Notes: generated from the sequence alone by a model not told the origin. Shown: positions 19,440 through 29,502, counted from the stretch's first letter. The stretch: DNA of 64,000 nucleotides from Sphingobacteriales bacterium (GCA_024642285.1 JAHEBJ010000003.1:1-64000); one strand, 5' to 3'. Made by a program: numbers and translations.

Positions 19440-20138
19440 TTATTGAAGGAATATATAAACAAACAACCAAACAGCGGGTACAGCGAACAGCAAAGAATCA
19501 AACCGATCCAGAAACCCACCATGGCCGGGCATAAAATTGCCACTATCTTTTACATTGGCCATGCGTTTCAATTTGCTTTCGAAAAGGTCGCCGAGGGTTC
19601 CGAAAATGGCACAAAGACCAGCAATGGTCATACAAATAATCGTTACATTGTTATTTCCATAAAGTAAATGAATTGTCAGACCTATTATTCCAATACACAA
19701 AACAACACCACCTAAAGTGCCTTCAATTGTTTTTTTGGGTGAAATCTTTGAAAGCGGAGTTTTTCCAATAAACGATCCAACCATATAAGCCATGGTATCA
19801 TTAATCCAAATACTGCAAATTATAAGTAAGGGGATTGATCCTTTTGCTATAACAATAAACGTATCATGGATAAGTATTTCATTTGACTGACCATATAAAT
19901 ACAGAATCAATAAAAATGGAATTGTGATATATACTATCCCCAATAAACAATGTTTCAAAAAATTCTCCGCATAGATCGTCTTCATCAGTTTTACAAACTC
20001 ATACCAGCAGCCAAAATGTATTATTGTAAACAAAACTAAAAAGCTCCAGAAATTCCAAAGCAAACCCATGAGCATTACAATTACAAAAAGCAATGCGGTT
20101 AAAGCCCTGGTTTTAAAAACCTGAATGTTTAATGCCAA
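19440..20138 (-). CDS. cdsA: Phosphatidate cytidylyltransferase
   Basis: Multi-TM, signature SKLKRMANVKDSGNFMPGHGGFLDRFDSLLFAVP. Confidence 0.93.
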   Translation of the reverse strand: MALNIQVFKTRALTALLFVIVMLMGLLWNFWSFLVLFTIIHFGCWYEFVKLMKTIYAENFLKHCLLGIVYITIPFLLILYLYGQSNEILIHDTFIVIAKGSIPLLIICSIWINDTMAYMVGSFIGKTPLSKISPKKTIEGTLGGVVLCIGIIGLTIHLLYGNNNVTIICMTIAGLCAIFGTLGDLFESKLKRMANVKDSGNFMPGHGGFLDRFDSLLFAVPAVWLFVYIFLQ

Positions 20139-20140
20139 TA

Positions 20141-21139
20141 TTATCCGTTTTTATTATCGGGTAAAGAATGTAAAATGTCTTTGTGTTCCATCAGGTCCTG
20201 TTCCTCAAAAGCAATCTGCTTGCGGTTTTTATCAGATACTTTTTCGAACAGTATAAACAATCCGTATGCAATCCCAAGCGCTATTAACCCACCCCAGAGC
20301 GGCACTTCCGGATCCAGTTTATCCACTTCAATCTTTGTTTGGTGTTTCGACAACCAGAATAACTGAATGACCGCAACAGTGTTATTCAAAAAATGAGCGA
20401 TAATATTTACCCAAAGATTTTTGCTCCGCTGATACATCAATCCTAACACGAATCCAAGTAATGCACGGCTTAAAAATAAATACACCGACATATGTATCAA
20501 ACTAAAAACCAGCGATGTGATCAGTATCGCCAGTAAAGGTTTTCTCCACCACCGCTCCAGCAGGTTTTGAACAGCGCCTCTGAAAAATACTTCTTCAAAC
20601 AATGCCGGGAAAAAAGCCATGATGACTGTCGCCATGAAAAATTCGCCCCAGCTTGTTAAATTGCTCAATGCCGTAACCTGTTCTGTATAGGCTTGCTCCA
20701 TACGCATGCCCATCGCATTCAGATCAGGAAAATTGGCAACAAGTGTTTTACTTATTTCGGCTAATGGATTGGCCATTATATTAGCTAAGAAAATAAGAAA
20801 GAAACCAAGAATAATCTGCCGGGAATTAATGTGTTTATTGAAGCCGAGCCAGAATTTATTCTTTCCATGACAAACGATCATATACAAAACGGCTGGAATA
20901 AAAAACAAAAAGAAAGTACCCAAAACCTGACTAAGCCGGGCCCATCCAACATGCTCGGGGTTCAACAACGTTTTCATCATTTCGTCACCCATCTTGTCAA
21001 CTGGCACACCAGCCGGTATTAATTGCATCAAAATCACCAATTGAACGCCTGCCGCCACTATAAATCCAGCTCCTAAAAAAATCAATATAATCCCAAGCTG
21101 CCCCCACCCCGTAAAGCCTTTTACGCTCCTGTATTCCAT
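20141..21139 (-). CDS. CPBP family intramembrane glutamic endopeptidase
   Basis: ALFEEVFFRGAVQNLL (EExxxR) and FSLIHMSVY, NIIAHFLNNTVAV motifs. Confidence 0.9.
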   Translation of the reverse strand: MEYRSVKGFTGWGQLGIILIFLGAGFIVAAGVQLVILMQLIPAGVPVDKMGDEMMKTLLNPEHVGWARLSQVLGTFFLFFIPAVLYMIVCHGKNKFWLGFNKHINSRQIILGFFLIFLANIMANPLAEISKTLVANFPDLNAMGMRMEQAYTEQVTALSNLTSWGEFFMATVIMAFFPALFEEVFFRGAVQNLLERWWRKPLLAILITSLVFSLIHMSVYLFLSRALLGFVLGLMYQRSKNLWVNIIAHFLNNTVAVIQLFWLSKHQTKIEVDKLDPEVPLWGGLIALGIAYGLFILFEKVSDKNRKQIAFEEQDLMEHKDILHSLPDNKNG

Positions 21140-21204
21140 AACTAAACCTATTTGATGTAAATTTGCACCGCAATATACAATGTGTAGCAGGTTTAAAAAA
21201 TAAA

Positions 21205-22242
21205 ATGCCCGATATAGGTCACATACAATTACCCGATTTCCCGCTGTTATTGGCGCCCATGGAAGACGTGAGCGATCCGCCTTTTCGTGCCGTTTGTAAG
21301 GACCATGGTGCCGACCTGATGTACACCGAATTCATCAGCAGTGAAGGATTGATACGTGATGCTATAAAAAGCCGGCAAAAGCTAGACATATTTGATTACG
21401 AGAAACCTGTAGGCATCCAGATATTTGGCGGCGATGAAGAGAGCCTTGCTCTTGCAGCTAAAATTGTAGATGTCACCAATCCCGATCTTTTGGATATAAA
21501 CTTTGGTTGCCCTGTAAAAAAAGTTGCGCTTAAAGGTGCAGGTGCCGGAGTATTGAAAGATATTGACCTGATGGTGCGGCTGACAAGCGCTGTTGTAAAA
21601 TCCACTTCGCTACCGGTAACCGTAAAAACACGTTTGGGCTGGGACAATGATTCTCTGAATATTGAGGAAGTTGCGGAAAGATTGCAGGATGTTGGTATAA
21701 AAGCATTGGCCATTCATGGAAGAACAAGATGCCAGATGTATAAAGGTGTGGCCGATTGGGAACTGATTGGTAAGGTAAAAAATAACCCCAGGATTCAGAT
21801 TCCGATTTTTGGAAATGGAGATATTGACAGCCCGGAAAAAGCAAGAGAATATAAGAATAAATATGGAGTAGATGGTATTATGATTGGCCGTGCTGCAATT
21901 GGCTACCCCTGGATTTTTAATGAGATAAAACATTTTTTAAAAACCGGCGAACATCTGCCGTCGCCTTCAATAGAAGGTCGTGTAGCTGTTTGCAAAAAAC
22001 ATCTTCACAAATCTTTTGAATGGAAAGGCCCTAAGGTTGGCATTTATGAAATGCGCCGCCATTACACCAATTATTTAAAAGGGTTACCCGGTATAAAAGA
22101 GTTTCGTCTTAAACTGGTCACTCTTGAAACTGTTGAAGAAATTGTAGAAGTGTTAGACGAGATCAATACGAAATATGCTGGCTACGAGTTTGAAAAAACG
22201 CCGATAGAGTTAATTAATTATCATGAGAAGTGCCCGGTGTAA
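21205..22242 (+). CDS. dusB: tRNA dihydrouridine synthase
   Basis: LLAPMEDVSDPPFR, DINFGCPVKKVALKGAGAG, IHGRTRCQMYKG. Homology start is ATG 21205; the TTG at 21163 lies next to a TAAATTTG box. Confidence 0.92.
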   Translation: MPDIGHIQLPDFPLLLAPMEDVSDPPFRAVCKDHGADLMYTEFISSEGLIRDAIKSRQKLDIFDYEKPVGIQIFGGDEESLALAAKIVDVTNPDLLDINFGCPVKKVALKGAGAGVLKDIDLMVRLTSAVVKSTSLPVTVKTRLGWDNDSLNIEEVAERLQDVGIKALAIHGRTRCQMYKGVADWELIGKVKNNPRIQIPIFGNGDIDSPEKAREYKNKYGVDGIMIGRAAIGYPWIFNEIKHFLKTGEHLPSPSIEGRVAVCKKHLHKSFEWKGPKVGIYEMRRHYTNYLKGLPGIKEFRLKLVTLETVEEIVEVLDEINTKYAGYEFEKTPIELINYHEKCPV

Positions 22243-22248
22243 ATATGA

Positions 22249-22779
22249 CTATTCAGATACCAGTTTTCTGATCTGTTCAGTATAAACCCCTCCCCTTTTC
22301 TCTGCAAAATAATCTGCGCCCAACAAGATAGCTCCCTGTATTGCCAATGTAATTCCAAAACCATACCAAAAAATGCGATCAGGATTTAATCTGAAAAGAA
22401 AGATCAAAACAATGCCGATGATGACGAAAACAATTTCAACCCAGCGGTAAACCACAAAATTCTTCATCACTTTTTCCATGCGAGGCAGTTCGGTATGTTT
22501 TGTATAAGATGTGGGCTCCATACCTATATTATATGCCACGTCATTTTTTTGCTTATCACTACGGGTGAAAACTGTATATCCAACAACGGTTTGAATTAGT
22601 CCAATGACCAATAGAGGAACAGCCAGACCCTTAAAAAGGGTCGGGTTACTTTTGAGGAAAAAATAAAAAATGAATGCCAAAAGAACCGCAACAATACCAA
22701 CTATCAAAAACAACAAGCTTTCCTGCTTTTCGGCAATGAAGTATTTGTGAATAAAACTAAGGTCGCGTTGCTCGAACAT
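22249..22779 (-). CDS. Hypothetical membrane protein
   Basis: About four hydrophobic segments; no family recognised. Confidence 0.6.
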   Translation of the reverse strand: MFEQRDLSFIHKYFIAEKQESLLFLIVGIVAVLLAFIFYFFLKSNPTLFKGLAVPLLVIGLIQTVVGYTVFTRSDKQKNDVAYNIGMEPTSYTKHTELPRMEKVMKNFVVYRWVEIVFVIIGIVLIFLFRLNPDRIFWYGFGITLAIQGAILLGADYFAEKRGGVYTEQIRKLVSE

Positions 22780-22788
22780 AATTATAGT

Positions 22789-23487
22789 TTAATGATTAAC
22801 GGCTTCTTCAATTTCTTTGCCCAATGGTTCTGTAGCGGCATTAAAATAATTGGTGAGTTTGCCTTCTTCGTTCACAATATACTTACAAAAATTCCACGAA
22901 GGTTGCTTATCGCTCCATCCATTAAGTCTTGCATCAGTAAGCCATTCAAAAACTTTATTCTGGCCGGTTCCTTTTATCACACTGCTTTTTTTCATCAGCG
23001 GAAAAGTTACACCGAAGTTGATTTTGCAAAAAGCTGCTATCTCTTCGTCATTTCCTTTTTCCTGTTCTTTAAAATCATTTGCAGGAAAACCAATAACCAC
23101 AAGTTTGCCTTTATATTGTTCACTCAGCTTCTGCAGGTCATCGTACTGACCCGTGTAGCCACAGTTAGAGGCCGTATTTACCAGCATCACTTTCTTTCCC
23201 CTCAGTGATTCGAAATCAAATACCGTCCCGTCGTTGGCAGAATCTTTTAAAGAATAAAAGGAAACCGGAGGTGAAATCGTATAATGAGCAACCGGCGAAG
23301 ACTTCCCTTTGCTCTTTCCACTGAACCACATTAATAATGGATAGACAGCTTTCGAAATTTTTTGTCTGGTTGTCATATTTACAGAATTTCTATTTACAAT
23401 TTCCACATAGGCTCCAAAACCGATTATCAGTAGCAAAATTACGATGGTAAATTTTCGAAGCTTTATATATTTATTTTTCTTTCGCAC
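22789..23487 (-). CDS. Glutathione peroxidase family protein with N-terminal membrane anchor
   Basis: VNTASNCGYTGQYDDLQKL, VIGFPANDFKEQE, WNFCKYIVNEEGKL; N-terminal TM segment TIVILLLIIGFGAYV. Confidence 0.9.
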   Translation of the reverse strand: MRKKNKYIKLRKFTIVILLLIIGFGAYVEIVNRNSVNMTTRQKISKAVYPLLMWFSGKSKGKSSPVAHYTISPPVSFYSLKDSANDGTVFDFESLRGKKVMLVNTASNCGYTGQYDDLQKLSEQYKGKLVVIGFPANDFKEQEKGNDEEIAAFCKINFGVTFPLMKKSSVIKGTGQNKVFEWLTDARLNGWSDKQPSWNFCKYIVNEEGKLTNYFNAATEPLGKEIEEAVNH

Positions 23488-23507
23488 TTATCTGAGGTTT
23501 TATAACA

Positions 23508-24872
23508 CTACCTGATCAACATTTTAAATAATTTCAATTTGCCTTTTAAAGGTGGATATTTAATTGCCGGATCGAACCATGTAGGTGTTTTCATCACTGC
23601 TTTTTTATGGCTGAATTTGTCAAACGAATACTTGCCATGGTAATGCCCGTTCCCGCTTGCCCCCCGGCCTCCAAACGGTAAATTATAGTTTGCAAGATGC
23701 CAACTTGAATTATTAACACAGCCTCCACCAAAAGCCACATTATTCAACCAAAATTTTTCATTTTTTTTTGAGGAAGTAAATACATAAAATGCTAAGGGAT
23801 TTTTATTCAATGCAATTATGCTTAGTGCCTCTTCTCTTGTATTGAACGTAACTACCGGAAGTATAGGCCCGAAAATCTCATCCTTCATAATGTCCGATTC
23901 CAGACTTACATCATCTACCAAAGTGGGCTCAATAAAAAGTTTTTCTTTATCATGTCTGCCACCCAGTAATATTCTTCCATGCTGCAAATAAGTAACCACC
24001 TTGTCAAAATGATTCTCATTCACCATCTTTCCATAGTGGTAACAGTCCTCAGCTTTATCACTATAAAACTGCAACATAACTTTCTTCAACTCATCGATTA
24101 ATGCGTTTTTTTTAAGTTCCGAGACCAGAATATAATCAGGGGCCACGCAAGTTTGGCCTGCATTAAGAAATTTGGTAAGCACAATTCTCTTCGCTGCAAC
24201 CTTAATATTTGCATCCTCCTCCACAATGCATGGACTTTTACCACCTAATTCCAGAGTTACCGGCACCAGCCTCTCGGCTGCCATTTTATAAATCAGTTTA
24301 CCTGTTTTCGGACCTCCTGTAAAAAACACATGATCAAAAGTAAAGTTGTTCATCATTGCAGGAATAACAGTTGCTCCGTCGCCTTCCACTACACAAATAA
24401 AATCCTTGTCGAAGTTTTCTTCAATTATTTTTTTCACAACAGTCGATGTTGCCGCAACAGACTCCGATGGTTTAATAATAGCGCAATTACCGGCAGCAAT
24501 GGATCCTACTAGTGGCGTAAGTAAAAGAAGAAAGGGATAATTCCAAGGTGCGATAATCATCACAACACCGAGAGGCTCCTGCATCACAAAACTTTTTGAA
24601 GGCAGATTTACCAAGTTCGTAGACACATTTTCGGGTTGCATCCAGTTCTTTAAATGTTTTAAAGCATATCTGATCTCCGCCAATATAAGCCCCGTTTCAG
24701 AAGCCCAAGACTCCTCCGGATTTTTCTTCAGATCAATATCTAAGGCTTTATGTATTTCCTTCTCATGTTTTTTAACCGCATCTCTTAGTTTGATCAATTG
24801 TGCTTTTCGATATGCATATGGTTTGGTAACTCCGCTCTCAAAAAAGCGGCGCATCTGCATTAAGTGTTCCAT
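23508..24872 (-). CDS. Aldehyde dehydrogenase family protein
   Basis: APWNYPFLLLLTPLVGSIAAGN, VTLELGGKSP, NAGQTCVAPDY, DEIFGPILPVV. Confidence 0.93.
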   Translation of the reverse strand: MEHLMQMRRFFESGVTKPYAYRKAQLIKLRDAVKKHEKEIHKALDIDLKKNPEESWASETGLILAEIRYALKHLKNWMQPENVSTNLVNLPSKSFVMQEPLGVVMIIAPWNYPFLLLLTPLVGSIAAGNCAIIKPSESVAATSTVVKKIIEENFDKDFICVVEGDGATVIPAMMNNFTFDHVFFTGGPKTGKLIYKMAAERLVPVTLELGGKSPCIVEEDANIKVAAKRIVLTKFLNAGQTCVAPDYILVSELKKNALIDELKKVMLQFYSDKAEDCYHYGKMVNENHFDKVVTYLQHGRILLGGRHDKEKLFIEPTLVDDVSLESDIMKDEIFGPILPVVTFNTREEALSIIALNKNPLAFYVFTSSKKNEKFWLNNVAFGGGCVNNSSWHLANYNLPFGGRGASGNGHYHGKYSFDKFSHKKAVMKTPTWFDPAIKYPPLKGKLKLFKMLIR

Positions 24873-24967
24873 TACAATTAAATTTGCCGAAAGGTACTAC
24901 TTCGCTTATTAATTTAAAGAGCTTTATAAGGCTTTAGCTTCGTAGTATAAATAATAAATTGCAGCCT

Positions 24968-25405
24968 ATGACAGATGAACAATATATGCTACAGGCGTTA
25001 ATTGAAGCCCAAAAGGCATTCGACAATGAAGAAGTTCCTGTTGGTGCAATTATAGTAATGAATAACCGCATTATTGCCCGCGCCTATAACCAGGTAGAGC
25101 TACTGAACGACAGCACAGCACATGCTGAAATACTGGCCATTACAACAGCCTATAATTTTTTAGGCAGCAAATATTTGCCTGAAGCCACGCTATATGTTAC
25201 GCTGGAACCCTGCCTCATGTGCAGCGGCGCTTTGTACTGGAGTAAGATTGGCAAAATTGTGTACGGAGCTGATGACGAGAAAAACGGTTATCGTAAATCT
25301 TGTGGCAGCAACATTCCTTATCATCCAAAAACTGAATTGGTGGGTGGTGTATTAAAAGACGAATGTGCCAGACTGATGAAAGATTTTTTTAAAGCACGCA
25401 GATAG
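24968..25405 (+). CDS. tadA: Nucleoside deaminase (tRNA adenosine deaminase TadA-like)
   Basis: HAEILAI and PCLMCSGALYWSKI zinc motifs, EVPVGAIIV. Confidence 0.9.
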   Translation: MTDEQYMLQALIEAQKAFDNEEVPVGAIIVMNNRIIARAYNQVELLNDSTAHAEILAITTAYNFLGSKYLPEATLYVTLEPCLMCSGALYWSKIGKIVYGADDEKNGYRKSCGSNIPYHPKTELVGGVLKDECARLMKDFFKARR

Positions 25406-25407
25406 GT

Positions 25408-25752
25408 TCATTGAATGACAATCTGGCTTTTTAAAACCGTTGCATGTTGCCTAACTAACAATAGATATAAACCCGGTTTTTGCGAAAACATAAATACGAT
25501 TACTTCATCACCGCTTAATACCAGTCTTTTATCATTTAGCAGAATATTCCCAGAATTATCCAGTAATTGCACCTGCACATTACCAACATCAAAGTTCTTT
25601 ATCTCAATGCTGATCTTATGTTTTGCAGGATTGGGAAAGAATCGCATGGAGGTTTTTTTTACAACGACACCTGAATCGCTGTTAGCAGCAAGATCCCGTG
25701 CATTCAGGGTATAAATTCCCGAAAACGTAAAAAAAAGAAGTACGATTTTCAT
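25408..25752 (-). CDS. Small secreted protein consisting almost only of a T9SS type A sorting domain
   Basis: Signal peptide MKIVLLFFTFSGIYTLNA, then FFPNPAKHKISIEI...GLYLLLVRQHATVLKSQIVIQ. Confidence 0.7.
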   Translation of the reverse strand: MKIVLLFFTFSGIYTLNARDLAANSDSGVVVKKTSMRFFPNPAKHKISIEIKNFDVGNVQVQLLDNSGNILLNDKRLVLSGDEVIVFMFSQKPGLYLLLVRQHATVLKSQIVIQ

Positions 25753-25838
25753 TATATTATATCTGATAAGGAAAACTATAACGTAAATTTGTTCTCCATC
25801 ATTCACAATAATTTCATAAAAAATAAAACAAACAGATT

Positions 25839-26432
25839 ATGGCATTTACATTACCGGCTTTACCATACGCACACGACGCACTGGAGCCACATATCGATAC
25901 TACAACTATGCAGATCCATCATGGCAAACACCATAATGCATACGTAGATAATTTAAACAAGGCCATTGCCGGCACGAATAACGAAAATAAAACTATTGAA
26001 GAACTGGTAGCAGCTGCTGGAAGCATAAGCCCAGCTGTACGCAATAATGGGGGTGGCCATTGGAACCATAGTTTCTTCTGGGAAAGCCTGGCGCCTAACG
26101 CTGGTGGTGCTCCATCAGGCAAACTTGCCGATGCAATAAATTCCGCTTTTGGATCTTTTGATGCATTTAAAGAAAAATTTGCTGCTGCGGGTATGACGAG
26201 ATTTGGAAGCGGCTGGGCATGGCTGATCGTTAAAGACGGCAAACTGGAAGTTTCTTCCACACCAAACCAGGACAATCCATTGATGGATGTTGCAGATGTA
26301 AAGGGAACGCCGCTTTTAGGATGCGATGTGTGGGAACACGCATATTACCTACATTACCAAAATCGCAGAGCTGATTATTTAGCTGCTTTTTGGAATGTTG
26401 TAAACTGGGATAAGGTGGCAGAACGATTCTAA
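25839..26432 (+). CDS. Superoxide dismutase (Fe/Mn)
   Basis: [38 protein letters not shown]...[19 protein letters not shown]. Confidence 0.96.
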   Translation: MAFTLPALPYAHDALEPHIDTTTMQIHHGKHHNAYVDNLNKAIAGTNNENKTIEELVAAAGSISPAVRNNGGGHWNHSFFWESLAPNAGGAPSGKLADAINSAFGSFDAFKEKFAAAGMTRFGSGWAWLIVKDGKLEVSSTPNQDNPLMDVADVKGTPLLGCDVWEHAYYLHYQNRRADYLAAFWNVVNWDKVAERF

Positions 26433-26449
26433 ACACTATTCGTAAATAA

Positions 26450-26487
26450 AAAAGAAGTCAGGTTTAAAAACCTGACTTCTTTTTTAT
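26450..26487. terminator. Bidirectional terminator between sod (+) and yidD (-)
   Basis: AAAAAAGAAGTCAGGTTT-aaa-AACCTGACTTCTTTTTT: long perfect stem with A and T runs on both sides. Confidence 0.85.
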
Positions 26488-26714
26488 GGAACAGGATCAT
26501 ACCCGTGCCCTCCCCACGGATGGCATTTACTCATTCTTTTTATAGTTAAACATAAACCTTTTATTGGTCCGTATTTTTTTAATGCTTCCAGTCCGTATTG
26601 TGAACAGGTAGGAATATAACGGCATTTGGGGCCAAGCCATGGAGAGATTATCCATTGGTAAAGCTTTATTAAAGCAATAAAAGGAAAACTGAATATCTGC
26701 TTAAATGTTTTCAT
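26484..26714 (-). CDS. yidD: Membrane protein insertion efficiency factor YidD
   Basis: [35 protein letters not shown]...[14 protein letters not shown]. Confidence 0.95.
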   Translation of the reverse strand: MKTFKQIFSFPFIALIKLYQWIISPWLGPKCRYIPTCSQYGLEALKKYGPIKGLCLTIKRMSKCHPWGGHGYDPVP

Positions 26715-27099
26715 TCACAATTTTTATGAGCCTTCGTATCACTTTTCCTGTCTTTTCAAAGATAAAATCGTAGGCAGGTAATTCGTTACCCAAATAAATA
26801 AAAAACGCGGCCACCTTTTTATTGTTTTGTTTAAGCTGAAAATTCAGATCATTTTTTTGCAGCCGGAAGGCTTCCCTCATCAATCGTTTGATGCGATTTC
26901 TGTCCACCGCTTTTTTAAAATTTTTACTGCTTACTGCAAAACCCGTTTGAATTGGTTCGTTTGAATTATCATTGTACATCCACAATATCCTGAAAGGGAA
27001 ATTTGAAAATGAATTTCCTTTTGCAAACAATTGTTCAATTGCCTTACGGCTTTTAAGTTTTTCCTTGCTTTTATAAGTATATCGTTGTTTACTTTCCAA
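26701..27099 (-). CDS. rnpA: Ribonuclease P protein component
   Basis: [23 protein letters not shown]...[25 protein letters not shown]. Only TTG (27099) available as start after the in-frame TAA. Overlaps yidD by 14 nt. Confidence 0.92.
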   Translation of the reverse strand: MESKQRYTYKSKEKLKSRKAIEQLFAKGNSFSNFPFRILWMYNDNSNEPIQTGFAVSSKNFKKAVDRNRIKRLMREAFRLQKNDLNFQLKQNNKKVAAFFIYLGNELPAYDFIFEKTGKVIRRLIKIVNENI

Positions 27100-27108
27100 T
27101 AGTCTAAA

Positions 27109-27139
27109 TTAAAAAAGTCCCCCGACAAATCGGGGGACT
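27109..27139 (-). terminator. Intrinsic terminator/attenuator between rpmH and rnpA
   Basis: Minus strand AGTCCCCCGA-tttg-TCGGGGGACT-TTTTTAA: perfect 10-bp GC-rich stem plus T run, ending about 10 nt before the rnpA start. Confidence 0.85.
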
Positions 27140-27181
27140 CAGTTATTTTAAACGGATTTTCATCTTGCTAATCCGTTAATC

Positions 27182-27349
27182 TTATTTTTTATCACCGTGC
27201 TCGTGGGAAACTGTCAGTTTATGACGTCCTTTTTTTCTGCGGCTGGCCAATACCTTACGGCCATTAGCTGTTTGCATACGTTGACGGAAACCGTGAACAG
27301 ATTTTCTGCGACGTTTGTGCGGTTGATAAGTTCTTTTTTTACCTGGCAT
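27182..27349 (-). CDS. rpmH: 50S ribosomal protein L34
   Basis: Translated by hand (not in ORF track): [55 protein letters not shown]. Confidence 0.96.
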   Translation of the reverse strand: MPGKKRTYQPHKRRRKSVHGFRQRMQTANGRKVLASRRKKGRHKLTVSHEHGDKK

Positions 27350-27496
27350 TGTTAATTATTTTTCCTTTTACAAATTAATTTTATGAATTCTGTTTTGTTA
27401 CACTCAACAAGGCACCATCCCTGTTGTTTGTGAAAGGACGGCAAAAGTAGGGTAAAATTTTTGATTTTAAGTTGCAGATTGTAGATTATTTGAACC

Positions 27497-28318
27497 TTAA
27501 AGGCTTAAATGCATTGATTTTACCGACTTTCCGTAAAAAATGGCTGCATGGCTGTCAAAATCCTCCGCTGAATCGGTAGTGTAAAAGCTGATATCGCCCT
27601 GTTTACTGCATTTTACATCCATTTCGAGATGATTTTGTAAATACTTGGCCAGACTGTTGGCAACAATTTCTCCCTGCGATAATACAGTTACGTTATCAGG
27701 AAGTTGCTTCTTTATCTTCTCCATTAATAACGGATAATGAGTGCATGCCAACAAGATAGTATCAATTTTATCTGACTGCTGCAACAGGTGATTGATATTT
27801 TTGCCGATAAAATAATCGGCGCCGGGACTGTTGTATTCATTATTTTCTACCAATGGAACCCACATGGGGCATGCTTCCTGGAAAACCTGCACAGCAGGAT
27901 AGAATTTTTTTATTTCGATGGGATATGACCCGGATATAACTGTTCCGTTTGTAGCCAATACGCCCACCTGATTGGTTTTGGTATAGCGGCCAATCATTTC
28001 GGTTGTAGGCCTTATTACCCCCAAAACCCTTTTTGAAGAGTCGATTTTTGCTAAATCGTTTTGTTGAATGGAACGAAGTGCTTTTGCTGAAGCTGTATTA
28101 CAGGCCAAAATTACCAGGCTGCAGCCCTGACTAAAAAACCATTTAACGCACTGCAAGGTATATTCATACACCGTTTCAAAACTACGGGTACCATATGGTG
28201 CCCTGGCATTATCGCCAAGGTAAATATAATCGTACTGCGGAAGCCGGGCTGTTATTTCCTTTAAAACGGTTAAACCACCGTAACCGCTGTCGAATACACC
28301 AATGGGCTGTTGCTTCAT
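27497..28318 (-). CDS. murI: Glutamate racemase
   Basis: IGVFDSGYGGLTVLKEI, LACNTASAKAL, LLACTHYPLL. Confidence 0.95.
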   Translation of the reverse strand: MKQQPIGVFDSGYGGLTVLKEITARLPQYDYIYLGDNARAPYGTRSFETVYEYTLQCVKWFFSQGCSLVILACNTASAKALRSIQQNDLAKIDSSKRVLGVIRPTTEMIGRYTKTNQVGVLATNGTVISGSYPIEIKKFYPAVQVFQEACPMWVPLVENNEYNSPGADYFIGKNINHLLQQSDKIDTILLACTHYPLLMEKIKKQLPDNVTVLSQGEIVANSLAKYLQNHLEMDVKCSKQGDISFYTTDSAEDFDSHAAIFYGKSVKSMHLSL

Positions 28319-28331
28319 TTGTCAAAAATAA

Positions 28332-28360
28332 CAAAGCCTCCCTGTATAAGGAGGCATTGT
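28332..28360 (-). terminator. Terminator downstream of the skp-like gene, upstream of murI
   Basis: Minus strand AATGCCTCC-ttatacag-GGAGGCTTTGTTATTTTT. Confidence 0.6.
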
Positions 28361-28378
28361 TAAAAATTATATTATTAT

Positions 28379-28906
28379 TTATTTACCGGCAGGTGCTGGT
28401 GCAGGATCTTTAATACCCAATTTTGCTTTAACTGCAGGCAGCATATTATCACCCGGAGGCATTACTAACAATGCGCCCTGAGCATCATCAAATACATACG
28501 AATAGCCTTTTTCTTTAGCTATTGTAGTAATAGCGTCCAATGCCTTTTGACGAACAGGGGCTATTTTAGACTGAGCATATTCATTGGTCTTTTGTTGAGC
28601 TTCCTGATCATAATTCTGTAAACGGGTGTAAAGTTTCACTAATTCTTCTCTAACAATCTCTTTCTTGCTGTTTGAAAATGATGCTGAATCTTTAAAGTAT
28701 TGATCTCTCTTGCCGTCAGCTTCCTGCTGTAACGTTATGGCTTGTTGCTGCAACGTTGTTTGATATTCATTTAACTCTGCCTGAATTTTTGCAGCTTCCG
28801 GCATCATGCTCATCAATTCTTCCGTATTGATATAACCAAATTTTGTTTGAGCAGAGGCAGTTAACATTCCAAACGCCATCACAGCTCCTAAAAATAATTT
28901 TTTCAT
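28379..28906 (-). CDS. OmpH/Skp family outer membrane chaperone
   Basis: Signal peptide, KFGYINTEELMSMMPEAAKIQAELNEYQTTLQQQ coiled-coil. Confidence 0.9.
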   Translation of the reverse strand: MKKLFLGAVMAFGMLTASAQTKFGYINTEELMSMMPEAAKIQAELNEYQTTLQQQAITLQQEADGKRDQYFKDSASFSNSKKEIVREELVKLYTRLQNYDQEAQQKTNEYAQSKIAPVRQKALDAITTIAKEKGYSYVFDDAQGALLVMPPGDNMLPAVKAKLGIKDPAPAPAGK

Positions 28907-28989
28907 CGTTGTTTTAATATTTATTTATATAGTTGTTTAATAAGATGTATTTATTTCCAAAAAGTTGCACAGAAATTTTCAATTATCAT

Positions 28990-29502
28990 TTATTTAACAC
29001 CCAGATTACGCAGTACATCTGCACTTCTGTCAAGTTTTGGGTCGGCAAAGATAACGGTAATTCCCTCACTTTTATCCAAAATAAAATCATATTGTTTTTC
29101 AGATGCAAGCTTTTGCACCGCGTTGTAAACCCTGTCCTGAATGGGTTTTATCAGTTCCTGCCTTTTTTTAAACAGGTCGCCTTCAAAACCAAAACGTTTT
29201 TTCTGCAGATCCCGTAATTCTTTTTCTTTATTATATAATTCATCTTCTCTTTTCTTTTTTAATACGTCGCTCAACATTACCTGTTCAGCCTCATAATCTT
29301 TGTACATCTTATCCATCAAAGCTTGTTTTTGATCAACTTCCTGTTGCCATTGTTCGCTGAACTGGTCAAGCGTTTTTTGAGCTTCGGCATATTCCGGCAT
29401 CTTATCTAAAATATATTTAGAGTCGATAACGGCGTAACGCTGGGCTTGTACCGTAAAAGCAATCAGCATCGAACTTATTGCTATCAGTAATATTTTTTTC
29501 AT
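28990..29502 (-). CDS. OmpH/Skp family outer membrane chaperone (second copy)
   Basis: RYAVIDSKYILDKMPEYAEAQKTLDQFSEQWQQEVDQKQ; signal peptide. Confidence 0.9.
   Translation of the reverse strand: MKKILLIAISSMLIAFTVQAQRYAVIDSKYILDKMPEYAEAQKTLDQFSEQWQQEVDQKQALMDKMYKDYEAEQVMLSDVLKKKREDELYNKEKELRDLQKKRFGFEGDLFKKRQELIKPIQDRVYNAVQKLASEKQYDFILDKSEGITVIFADPKLDRSADVLRNLGVK

Noticed and set aside
22747-23208. 153-aa plus-strand ORF
   Set aside because: Antisense to the glutathione peroxidase gene, composition typical of a shadow ORF.
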